NCBI GenBank assembly: GCA_026419775.2
Contig: JAOPGA020000904.1
Coordinates: 33,162 to 97,161 of the forward strand
Source: Acrasis kona
Taxonomy: Eukaryota; Heterolobosea; Eutetramitea; Acrasida; Acrasidae
DNA: 64,000 nt
Direction: 5' to 3'
Under the pieces are notes generated by a model. That model was given only the letters and a program-made list of their open reading frames with translations, ran no database searches and was not told where the DNA came from. The translations under genes were made by a program, and so were the position numbers. Below, piece after piece: positions 55,973-64,000 of the stretch (positions are counted from its first letter, which is position 1; each line of letters begins with the position of its first letter).

Positions 55973-56504
55973 TCCTGCTGAATACACGCTTAAATGCTCT
56001 TGCTTAGGTTTGATTTATGTTGATTTTGACGTTAGTCTCTAATCAATTAAAAATTTGTTGGTTGGCGTTTTTACAATAAAACATCCTTGAAAGTTTACGA
56101 AGTTCTCCACTGAAGAATTAGATGCTAACAAGTTTGTTTCAATAATATGTTTATTTAGGCCGAGGCCGTTTAAAGTGATCAGACGCGGAACGACTGATAC
56201 TGATCACTACTGTTTCAATAATATGGAGTTTTATTATTCTGATACATGCCGTGGTATACAAAATTAATTCTTCATGCTTCAAATCAGCCCAAACATCTGT
56301 GATTATTCTTGTTTCAAACTATAAAATCTGAACTTCAATTTTAGGTCATTGTTTTTGTACTCCAAATTGTTCCCTCCAAACACGGTCTTTCTTTGCTTAT
56401 TTAACATGTTTTATTACACCCCATGATGCATACGAAGTCTCTTGTTCTTTTTCTTCGTCAACCAATTTCCACACAACCCTTGAAGACGAACAAGGGACCG
56501 AGAA
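55973..56504. other. 530-bp intergenic stretch, contains a small insertion
   Basis: Divergent upstream region between the membrane-protein gene and ATP23. Apart from the duplicated segment at 56135-56225 and AT-rich DNA, no ORF or RNA gene is seen. Confidence 0.4.
56135..56225. repeat. 61-bp insertion flanked by 15-bp direct repeats
   Basis: TGTTTCAATAATATG occurs at 56135-56149 and 56211-56225. The 61 bp between include GGCCGAGGCCGTTT and an internal inverted pair GTGATCAG ... CTGATCAC. The GC content is well above the surrounding DNA. This looks like a tiny mobile insertion with a 15-bp target duplication. Confidence 0.5.
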
Positions 56505-57212
56505 ATGGACACCGTCAATAAACTTTTCCCTGCAAATGATCACGAGTTCTGCCAAATATACGTTGAGAGTCGTATAACAGATCCGAGAATAGTTCATCTT
56601 TTGAATGAGATTAGTAGGATGGGATGCAAGTTGCCCACACCCTTCTTTCGTTGCGCTCCATGTTTACTACCAGGAGAAGAAACGCCGATGATGACAGCAG
56701 GTTATGTACTAGGATCCTTCGACAGATTCAACGACATCAAAAAACTCAACAAGCCAAACTCAAAGCCAAGAGCGACAGATGGTTTAGAAGAAGCGACGAG
56801 CTCTGCAAGTGAAAGCGATTACAAACTACAACATCTTCTAGATAAACCAGGAATCATCATTTGTGAAGATGTTCTGCACAAGTATGGCAGCATGAACTCG
56901 GAAAACAATTTGGTGCACGAATTAATACATGCTTATGATGATTGTCGGGCAATAATGAATTGGGCCGACTGCGATCAGATCGCCTGTACAGAGATTAGAG
57001 CATCTGCTCTTAGTGGTGAGTGTAGATCAATGTACGAACAATTAAGAGGACATTACAACGTTAAAGGTCAGTTGATGAATTGCGTTCGCAGGAGAGCAAC
57101 ACTATCACTAAAACACTCACGGTACTGCCAAGACCAGGATTGTGAAGAAATTGTGGATAGACAGTTTGATAAGTGCTTTGCAGATCTAGAACCATTCATT
57201 AGCCGACCCTGA
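56505..57212 (+). CDS. ATP23: Mitochondrial inner-membrane protease ATP23
   Basis: 235 residues, one exon. The zinc-metalloprotease motif is NLVHELIHAYDDCR (HExxH), followed by DCDQIACTEIRASALSGECR with the third ligand region, and the family's paired cysteines late in the chain (CVRRRATLSLKHSR, YCQDQDCEEIVDRQFDKC). A polar insert (about 83-105, Ser/Ala/Glu-rich) is not usual. ATP23 lies in the intermembrane space, matures ATP synthase subunit 6 in yeast and degrades lipid-transfer proteins. No presequence is seen, as expected for a Mia40-type Cys-rich substrate. Confidence 0.92.
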   Translation: MDTVNKLFPANDHEFCQIYVESRITDPRIVHLLNEISRMGCKLPTPFFRCAPCLLPGEETPMMTAGYVLGSFDRFNDIKKLNKPNSKPRATDGLEEATSSASESDYKLQHLLDKPGIIICEDVLHKYGSMNSENNLVHELIHAYDDCRAIMNWADCDQIACTEIRASALSGECRSMYEQLRGHYNVKGQLMNCVRRRATLSLKHSRYCQDQDCEEIVDRQFDKCFADLEPFISRP

Positions 57213-57312
57213 GTGAGTGGACCAAACCATGTGGTGAGTGATTAACACTTTTGCATTCCCCGAAAGGTACCAAAACAAAAACATTATTAAAAATAAATTT
57301 ATGAATATACAT

Positions 57313-58865
57313 CTACTTCCTTGGTTGTACACTTAAACTCATCTTATGTAGTTCTTGTTCACTCAACAATGAAAAGTCATTGCTGTCCAGAACGGTATCC
57401 TTCAAACATTCACAAAGGGAAGGTATCCTCTCGAATGGATATTTGTATTTTTGATAGGTTTGTACCGATCTCAACACCTTTGTGCTCATCCTCTTCTTGT
57501 TGAAGTTGACCAACTCATCAATCAGTTCGTTATACAATGACTCTATAGCAGAGAGGTCGGACATTATAACTCCAATGTACGGAATGCATGGAGTAGAGTC
57601 AGGAGATTCCATTGCCGCCCTCAAGTTCTTGAACTTCTTGCTTGGATCAAGTAGCTCCCTCATGTACTCTACAATGTCAATGTATTCCTCATCAAGTTGT
57701 GACCACAAGTTGGAAAGTCTGAACAACGCACTGTTGTTGAAGGCTGCACCCACCGCCATTAAAGATTGATAGTTATGAAAGTCGATGAGCTCTGATGCAA
57801 GTTCGATGAAATGTTGAAGTAGCAGAACACGACGTTCGGAATCTTCCTCTCTAAGGATGGTCGCTACTATCCACCTCGATGTGCTGTTAAAGTGATCCAC
57901 TAATCTTGAAATGTTTGGCGCTTTGCTCTCCCTTCTTTTCTCAAAGTTGTCGTTGATACATTCTCTAGTTTGTATTCTTGAAAAGTATTCTTGCTCAACC
58001 AGAGTTAATTGTCTCTTTTAATGTCAAAGAGTGAGTGTAATTTGGTACTTACAGCTAGTTCTTTTGGTGACCACTCTAGAACGTCAAGTGTTACTCCATC
58101 CCAACTATCGGGTATAATTGGTGAAGCATCATCATTTTCTTCTTCCTCTTCTGCTTCTTCCTCCTCCTCATCTTCAACTTCGGGCTCCTCTGTTTTTGGG
58201 AGACTGTCAAGATAAGAGTTCCAATCCATGGATAACGGCAATGAAGCTGCAAGTCCATATTTATCTCTAACTTTGCAAGCACACGATAGTGCTTCGTTTA
58301 ATTCATTGTTATTAGCGACAGCAGAGAACAAAAGTAGACTGAATAAGGTGTTGTCGCAAATCTCTTGACCATAGTTGCTCACCCAATAAATGAAGAGCTC
58401 TATTATAGTTTTATTACTATCCTTTTGGGCTTCAGTTAAATCTTCACCATTGGGTAGATACATGCTTAGAATTATTGACGAAACTTTAGAAGAGGTAGTA
58501 AATGAGGTGTATGTGGCAAAAAAGATGTGCTGAATCTCTTGGCTTGAATCTCGAAGCATGTTTTCTATTAGCTTCTCTATTGTCGCAGATTTAACTGTTC
58601 CGTCGTCATTGTGTTGAATGTTTTCTGGCGAGTCTGGGGCCGTTGTGTATGTGCCCAAATCCAAAGCATAATCATCAACAATCTCTTGTGCTCCAAAAGA
58701 AACCAAGTAATTTGCAAATTCGGAGGATAAATTTTCAGTTGGTATCTTGAATCCGTTTGTTGGTGCCTGTTTGCTAAGTGCACTAGACCTCCTCCTTCTT
58801 TTTTCTACAGGAGATTGGTGCATCAAAATAGACTTTACTCTAACCGGCCCACTGGGTGAAATCAT
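57313..58865 (-). CDS. Ras guanine nucleotide exchange factor
   Basis: Two exons (58865-58053, 58014-57313; 38-nt intron) give 504 residues. A RasGEF N-terminal module (about 85-200: ATIEKLIENMLRDSSQEIQH, FFATYTSFTT) precedes an acidic run (EVEDEEEEEAEEEEEN) and the catalytic CDC25 domain, which begins ELARQLTLVEQEYFSRI across the splice junction and includes FNSTSRWIVATILREEDSER and CIPYIGVIMSDL. The start at ATG 58865 is preferred over an in-frame TTG. RasGEFs load GTP on Ras-family GTPases; large families occur in amoeboid protists. The activator is unknown. Confidence 0.92.
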
Positions 58866-58956
58866 AGCGAGCTTGAGAACAAAAACGTTTGTCAAACGTC
58901 AGATTCTAAAAGAGGAAAGAAAGACATTATCATTGTTACAAAAGGTCGCGGCTCAT

Positions 58957-59697
58957 TTATTTTTTATTTTTCTTCTTCTTCTTCTTCTTATCTCCATCGA
59001 CTTCTTTATCCTTCTTTTCTTCTTCAACTTTAGGTGCGGGTTCCTTCTCCTTCTTACCCTTCTTCTTGCTGTTGCTTTCCTTCTTTTCTGGCTCAGGTTC
59101 TGCAGCCTTGGGCTTCCCTTTCTTGAAGATGTGTTTTTCTTTGCCGACACCATGTTTTAGTATTTTCCTCATGTCCAGCGCGTCTTCGTCATCCGCGTAA
59201 TATTTTTCTTCAATGTCGTGTACCCTAAAGTAAGTTAGTAATTAGTTATAATTTTAATCTTACTTGAAACCAAGAGTCTCCCTATATAAATGAATAGCTG
59301 CTGTGTTGCTCTTTCTAACGTGCAATGAAACATAATTTGATGCGAAGCTGTCCTCCATGCTTCTTTCTATATTTTCTTGTTGGTCGTGGTTATAAATTTA
59401 GAACATACGTGCTTGATTCATCAAACTTGCTGCAAGACCGAGTTTTCTTTGCGATCTTAAGACAGCCAAAGAAGTAATGTGTCCGTGTGGATTATCAGTG
59501 TTTACGCTATCCTCTTCCATTTTCGACAGAACATAGCCAACGACGTGTCCTGGGTCATCTTCAGCGACGTATAAAAGTTGGGGCCAGGATAAAATGTGAT
59601 ACATGTAGTATTTCATTTGATAGTTTTCGGGCAGACATGATAAATTGCAGTTCTGCATAGAGAAGAGATCATCGATAGTAGCCCTGCGTATATTCAT
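58957..59697 (-). CDS. NAA10: NatA catalytic subunit NAA10 (ARD1)
   Basis: Three exons (59697-59409, 59366-59264, 59224-58957; introns 42 and 39 nt) give 219 residues. [20 protein letters not shown] and [18 protein letters not shown] are the canonical NAA10 start; the acetyl-CoA loop is [16 protein letters not shown] (R/QxxGxG/A type); [20 protein letters not shown] and [14 protein letters not shown] complete the GNAT fold. The tail is extremely Lys-rich ([11 protein letters not shown]), resembling a ribosome-docking basic tail. NAA10 with NAA15 acetylates Ser-, Ala-, Thr- and Gly-starting chains co-translationally. Confidence 0.95.
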
Positions 59698-59747
59698 TTT
59701 TTGTTCTGTGTTCTGTCAGTGTTAATAAATTGTTTAGATTGTCAACC

Positions 59748-60723
59748 ATGAGAAAGATATCCAACAAGGAGGAAGTAGAACAGTTCTTGAACGAGATAGA
59801 CATCTTTCTATTGGATTGTGATGGCGTACTCTGGCGTGGAGATGAAGTCATTCCGGACATCATTGATACTCTCAAATTATTGAGGTCAAGAAACAAGAGG
59901 ATCTTTTTCGTAACAAACAATGCTTCAAAATCACGCAAAAGTTACCAAAAGAAGTTCTCAAGTTTGGGAATTGATTGTGACTATGTACGTCTACATTACA
60001 ATTATCCCGCATTTACACTAAAAGCACGAAATCCTAAATTCAAGTTTCGCTGCAGCTTGGTATCTCCAAGATATTGGATTTAAAAAGAGAGTTTACGTTA
60101 TTGGCCAGGACGGAATTACCGAAGAACTCCGCGAAGTTGGTATTGAAAGTTATGGTGGATCAGAAGATGTCAATAAACCCTTTGACTATGCAACTTTTGC
60201 AAAGAATTTTAAGGCACCAGAAGATGTAAGACTTTCTTTTACTTTTTAAATTAATAAACAGGTAGGTGCAGTGGTGATTGGCATTGACGACAAGTTCAAT
60301 AACTACAAGTTGGCGACTGGCACTCACCTCTTGAGAACAGATCCAAACATTTTATTTGTCGCCACCAACACCGACGCTTGCTTGCCATACAGTGGTGGCT
60401 TTGACTTTCCTGGTGCAGGTGCATTCGTAACATCATTAGCAACAGCCAGCGGCAGGCAACCAGACATGATTTGCGGAAAGCCTTCACAACTTTTACTGAA
60501 CTACGTAGTTAATAAATTTGACCTCAAGGATAGAAGTAGAGTATGCATGGTCGGAGACAGGACTGACACTGATATGTTGATGGGAAATCAGGGAAACACT
60601 CACACGCTGTTAGTACTTACAGGAGTCGCAAAGGAAAAGGACTTGGACACATTAACCGACAAGGACCAAATACCAAAAACATTAATCGCATCATTCGGTG
60701 ACTTGTATTCATTAACAAAATAA
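59748..60723 (+). CDS. HAD phosphatase, phosphoglycolate/4-nitrophenyl phosphatase type
   Basis: Three exons (59748-59984, 60025-60225, 60262-60723; introns 40 and 36 nt) give 299 residues. HAD motif I is LLDCDGVLWRGDEVI, motif II TNNASKSR, motif III lysine in GKPSQLLLNY, motif IV VGDRTDTDMLMGNQG. The cap is C2 type (VIGIDDKFNNYKLATG ... FVATNTDACLPYSGGF), as in PGP/PHO13. These enzymes remove phosphate from phosphoglycolate and side-products of glycolysis. The gene ends 14 bp from the convergent BLUF gene and starts 50 bp from NAA10. Confidence 0.93.
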
Positions 60724-60737
60724 AAGATACAAATTTA

Positions 60738-62161
60738 TTAAAACACACAAGCAGCATCAACGTCAAACAAATTAAAGCTCTTCTTCATGAACTGCTTCAT
60801 CATTTGCTCAAAGTAACTATGATATTCCGATAGGTTCACAACCTTCATGCTCCAATTAGGATACTGTCGATCTTCTTCAGTCAGGTCAAAATGTTCCGAA
60901 ACGCACTGTACGTCATAATGTCTCCTGTCCTTTAGGATCCTATCAAAAGTTTGGTCAACCAGCGATGCCTCTCCTTCAAGCACCTGATAAATTAAATTAT
61001 GACCCGACATGAGTACTCCCGATATATTGTCTCTAGTGTTGTTGCGACGTGATATCGTCTCTATTTGATTCAAATCTTCGGCGGAGGGAGTGTTTTTGAA
61101 CCTGGAAGTGTAAATGATCCTCTTGAGCTTACATCCCGGCTGTGTGTTTAAAAGTCCCGTCCTCTTGTTGTACATGGACATTTCGTTCTGTCTCTGTATG
61201 TTGATCTTGAGAGTGCTCATGATGCTGGCATCATTTTCGGTCAACTCGATTTTCATGTTTAGTATGGAGATGATGTTGTTGCGCAAGCTGTCCGCTCTTT
61301 GTTCGAAAATACGGTTCCATAACAAACTCATGCTTCCCCATCCCTTTTGAGCGACGTTGCATACGTGTAGAGCCAAGTACCTAACGCATTGGTTCTGGAC
61401 ATCATGCGTAAAGACCCATCCCTCGAATAACATTCCTCTGGTACAGGTCTCTTGTTTCATGAATGATGCGTCCTTGGAAGTATTCTCATTAACGCTCTTT
61501 CTAATGTAAAAATACAAATTGTTGCTTGGGTCGTGTACGATGGAGTTAGCCACCTTAAAGTCTACATTCTAAAAAAAACACTGTTAACATGTTCAAGTAC
61601 GTGTGGTCAACTTACTTCTAATGGCCACACGAGTGGGTAATTTTCGTGGGTAACGGCCATGGCATATGAATGTAAAGTATTGGGCTTTACGAGCTCTTTT
61701 ACGTTGGAACTGTAAAAATTATTCTCTATGACTCTCCTAGCTTGTGTGCTACAAATGAGCGGTAAAAATGTAGCGGCATCAGTTGGAACTGAACCGGTAC
61801 ACATGTAAATAGGTTGTGCGTTAAGTCTGTCGTCGCCGAGACTGTATAGCGTTCGTGAAACGGCCACTTCTTGTGACTTGAGAAAGTCGAATGTAATGCC
61901 AGAGTAATCTAAACCCAAAAACATGTTCTTCAATAATCTCATATCTTGATCGCACACGCCAGAGGTGGCCATATTTAATAAATAATCATCAATTAAACAC
62001 GCTTTCGTTTGTCTCTTCTGTATCTCGCGTAGTTTGGAAACCATGTCCTGCAGCACATTGGAGCTAACATCTTCGTTGTTGCCTTTGCTATTCATTATGT
62101 TGAAAAGACCCATCGATGGGTCAGCTTGATATGTGGTTGTATGCCTTGAGTTCATTTTCAT
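60738..62161 (-). CDS. START-like / BLUF blue-light photoreceptor fusion
   Basis: Two exons (62161-61616, 61568-60738; 47-nt intron) give 458 residues. The C-terminal BLUF domain (about 329-430) has the flavin-contact Tyr335 (RIIYTSRF), Asn363 (RDNISGVLM), Gln377 (IYQVLEGE) and Trp421 (YPNWSMKV), so the photocycle residues appear intact. Residues about 65-285 resemble a START lipid-binding domain (GITFDFLKSQEV, THENYPLVWPLENVDF, RGMLFEGWVF, AQKGWGSMSLLWNRIFEQ). This part is my weaker call. Heterolobosean BLUF proteins are best known as light-activated adenylyl cyclases; no cyclase is present here. Two nearby ATGs (62161 and 62155) could start the protein. Confidence 0.88.
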
Positions 62162-62618
62162 GGTGGGTAATTGATTCAATTCTATTGGATTTTCGGTAAA
62201 ATAAAGAATCTACGTACTCCTTCTCCTTATAGGCTAATTAAAGAACAAATTTAGAAATTTATAATTTCAGGGCAAAAAATGGGATGCACAATGAATAATG
62301 GGATTGTCCCAAGCAAATAATTCTTCAAAAAAGCCATTTTGTTTTTTAACCTAATTTTGAAGAGTGATGTTTGTGAGGAAAATAGGAATAAACGAGACTA
62401 CAGTTGCATCTTTAATCTTGTTCAATGGCAGCAAGAGGCTGATCTTTTAGTTTGCTGGATTAATCAAATTATATGGAAGACCTAATGTCAACTTTCATCG
62501 TATTTCCAGTAAACTGCAATACCCGCTTCCAAGATAACTCTCAACGTGCAAAGAATCTTTCAAGAGCAAACCTCTTTATCGCATAAATTTACATTTACTC
62601 TAATAGGACTCATTGAGA
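62162..62618. other. 457-bp intergenic stretch
   Basis: Between two minus-strand genes: 5' side of the BLUF gene and 3' side of nothing on the plus strand. AT-rich with short ORFs only; no repeat or RNA gene recognised. Confidence 0.4.
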
Positions 62619-63047
62619 TTATACGACTCCAACACACTTTTGTATTATGATACCACATACTAGTGCAATATAAAACTTGATTTTTCTGGTTTTGTGCGCA
62701 CATAGAAACATACCTGCAGCACCTCCCACACCACCAAAGATATTACAAATAAGCAGTACAGTTTCGGGTATTCTAGCCCCCAAGCTCTTCGACATAAATT
62801 TGTCTCGTGCCATCATGAAGAATGCGCATACATTTAGTGAAAGTAATAGAGATTGCATTTTTGATAGAACATCACTTTTATACAGTACAAAAGTTAAAAT
62901 TATGTTCATTAATAAAGTAAACAGCAAGTAACCTTTTCTTGGGTTGTTATTCAACCATATAGTCAATCTTTTGTATACCGAGCCTTTGGTCTTTTGTTGT
63001 CTGCTTTTTGCAACATAGTAAGGTGTTCGTCTCGAGTACTGGTTCAT
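62619..63047 (-). CDS. DUF1294 membrane protein
   Basis: 142 residues with a basic N-terminus and four hydrophobic spans (YLLFTLLMNIILTFVLY, SLLLSLNVCAFFMM, TVLLICNIFGGVGGAAGMFL, FYIALVCGIIIQKCVGV). MMARDKFMSKSLGARIPET and FLCAHKTRKIKFY match the bacterial DUF1294 signature (Y/R-DK-x-A, R-I/V-PE, HKTRK). The family is mainly bacterial and of unknown function, sometimes fused to cold-shock domains. In a eukaryotic gene set it suggests lateral transfer or mitochondrial origin. AT content is similar to its neighbours. Confidence 0.8.
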   Translation of the reverse strand: MNQYSRRTPYYVAKSRQQKTKGSVYKRLTIWLNNNPRKGYLLFTLLMNIILTFVLYKSDVLSKMQSLLLSLNVCAFFMMARDKFMSKSLGARIPETVLLICNIFGGVGGAAGMFLCAHKTRKIKFYIALVCGIIIQKCVGVV

Positions 63048-63232
63048 GAGTAATTAGTTTACAAAAAGCATCTGAATCGACATGAAGAACCCGCATAATG
63101 CAGTTTAATAGAGAATACAAGTAAAATACTCATATAAATATTAACGAGTCCGTCAGACATTTTTATTAAAAAAAAGAGCGAGTACAATTCGAAAGAGTAA
63201 TAATAATTTAAGGTTCTTAGTTTATTGGTTAT

Positions 63233-64000
63233 TTACAGCATGGCAACAATGATTGCTACTAATGCAGCAGATCCAAATGCAACTGTTGAAGCTGAGTTGG
63301 AAGCTCTGGCGTTATCTTCACCACTCTCGTTGTTACCAACTGGTGCTTTGGTGACTGGTTTGGTTACTTGAACTGGTGCTGGTGATGTTGTGGTTGGGCA
63401 TGCCTTGCATACTGGGCAGTTGTCACCGTTACGTCTTTGTCTTCTGGCTGGTGAGGCGTTGTTGTCACCTGATAAGTTAGCGTCAACGGTTCCGCATGGG
63501 CATGGTGGGCATGTGGTTGGTGCGGCTGTTGTTGTTACTTGAACTGGTGGTGAAGTGGTGGTTGGTGCAGCAGTGGTTGGTGCGGCGGTGGTTGGGCATG
63601 CCTTACAAACTGGGCAGTGACCACCAGTGCGTCTGAATCTTCTTGCAGGTGAAGCATTGTTGTCACCTGATAAGTTGGCATCAACGGTTCCGCATGGGCA
63701 TGGTGGGCATGTGGTTGGTGCNGCTGTTGTGGTTGCTTGAACTGGTGGTGATGATTCAACTGGTGCTTCTGAAGTAGCTTGTACTGGTGGTGAAGTGGTG
63801 GTTGGTGCAGCAGTGGTTGGTGCAGCAGTGGTTGGTGCAGCNGTGGTTGGGCATGCCTTGCATACTGGGCAGTTGTCACCGTTACGTCTTTGTCTTCTGG
63901 CTGGTGAGGCATTGTTGTCACCTGATAAGTTAGCGTCAACGGTTCCGCATGGGCATGGTGGGCATGTGGTTGGTGCGGCTGTTGTGGTTACTTGGACTGG
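63233..64000 (-). CDS. Cys/Pro/Thr repeat surface protein, 3' part
   Basis: The frame ending in TAA at 63233-63235 stays open to the right edge (more than 255 codons). A different frame gives a long His-rich ORF and is spurious. Three repeat copies are visible: TTCPPCPCGTVDANLSGDNN, ASPARRQRRNGDNCPVCKAC, then Thr/Ala/Pro spacers (PTTAAPTTTSPPVQ). The middle copy reads RFRRTGGHCPVC. The end is a Ser-rich linker and an 18-residue hydrophobic tail (STVAFGSAALVAIIVAML), as in GPI-anchored or type I membrane proteins. The N-terminus is outside the window. Two bases are undetermined (63722, 63842). Likely exposed at the cell surface; ligand unknown. Confidence 0.75.
   Translation of the reverse strand, partial: PVQVTTTAAPTTCPPCPCGTVDANLSGDNNASPARRQRRNGDNCPVCKACPTXAAPTTAAPTTAAPTTTSPPVQATSEAPVESSPPVQATTTXAPTTCPPCPCGTVDANLSGDNNASPARRFRRTGGHCPVCKACPTTAAPTTAAPTTTSPPVQVTTTAAPTTCPPCPCGTVDANLSGDNNASPARRQRRNGDNCPVCKACPTTTSPAPVQVTKPVTKAPVGNNESGEDNARASNSASTVAFGSAALVAIIVAML
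63430..64000. repeat. Coding tandem repeats, about 198 and 255 bp spacing
   Basis: GGTTCCGCATGGGCATGGTG begins identical blocks at 63488, 63686 and 63941. Unit length differs because the Thr/Pro spacer expands (GTGGTTGGTGCAGCA triplet-of-five runs). Two unknown bases suggest that reads from copies were merged in assembly. Confidence 0.8.

Noticed and set aside
56150-56210. tRNA or small RNA gene in the GC-rich segment
   Set aside because: No cloverleaf, anticodon arm or snoRNA boxes could be formed; flanking 15-bp direct repeats fit an insertion better.
63535-63939. Long His/Gln-rich ORF on the minus strand
   Set aside because: It is the wrong frame of the Cys/Pro/Thr repeat gene, whose own frame is open for more than 255 codons and ends in a membrane tail.
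63430-64000. CRISPR-like array
   Set aside because: The repeats are coding, vary in spacing (198 and 255 bp) and the genome is eukaryotic.

Overview
This is nuclear DNA from a compact-genome protist, most likely a member of Discoba close to Heterolobosea (Naegleria/Acrasis-type). Both strands are densely packed with eukaryotic housekeeping genes (RNA polymerase I subunit 2, TSR1, NAA10, NAA35, LAMTOR5, dynein intermediate chain, eIF4E2/4EHP, ATP23). Most multi-exon genes carry tiny GT-AG introns of about 35-48 nt, which I placed by hand. They are interleaved with genes known from this corner of the tree: a BLUF photoreceptor, a GspE-type secretion ATPase as in the mitochondrial type II secretion system, a bacterial-style kinase/ATPase/hybrid histidine kinase and a CHASE receptor. 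The taxonomic call is inference; no marker in the window settles the species.

Layout. 1-20.4 kb: the end of a family X DNA polymerase, a MAP kinase with a TCY activation loop, a seven-exon kinase-ATPase-GAF-histidine kinase-receiver protein, RNA polymerase I subunit 2, a mitochondrial TPR protein, an Arf-like GTPase, two small proteins, an ADCK1-type kinase and a CHASE/PAS membrane receptor. 20.5-23.4 kb is a transposon graveyard: a broken secreted RCC1-like gene, a decayed reverse transcriptase on the minus strand, an RNase H/zinc-knuckle tail on the plus strand and a 208-bp inverted-repeat element. 23.4-41.5 kb: an LRR protein, a J-domain-less RME-8 homologue that ends in a WASP/WASH-like VCA module, eIF4E2, a LITAF protein, GspE, a Rab-like GTPase, a ZNF706-like protein and a CAAX-box orphan. 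41.5-55.4 kb: a Kv channel, an epoxide hydrolase, an LRR-RhoGEF, NAA35, TSR1, LAMTOR5 and the dynein intermediate chain. 55.6-64 kb: a small membrane protein, ATP23, a RasGEF, NAA10, a HAD phosphatase, a START-like/BLUF fusion, a DUF1294 membrane protein and a Cys/Pro/Thr repeat surface protein that runs off the end.

Themes. There are no operons, but convergent genes end only 5-16 bp apart at four places and TSR1/LAMTOR5 share a 59-bp divergent promoter. Several products could act in endosome and actin biology (RME-8-VCA, LITAF, LAMTOR5, RhoGEF, RasGEF, Rab). Others are sensory (BLUF, CHASE-PAS, hybrid kinase, Kv channel) or mitochondrial (ATP23, ADCK1, TPR protein, GspE). The strongest candidates for something undescribed are the RME-8-VCA fusion, the START-like/BLUF fusion and the GspE gene.
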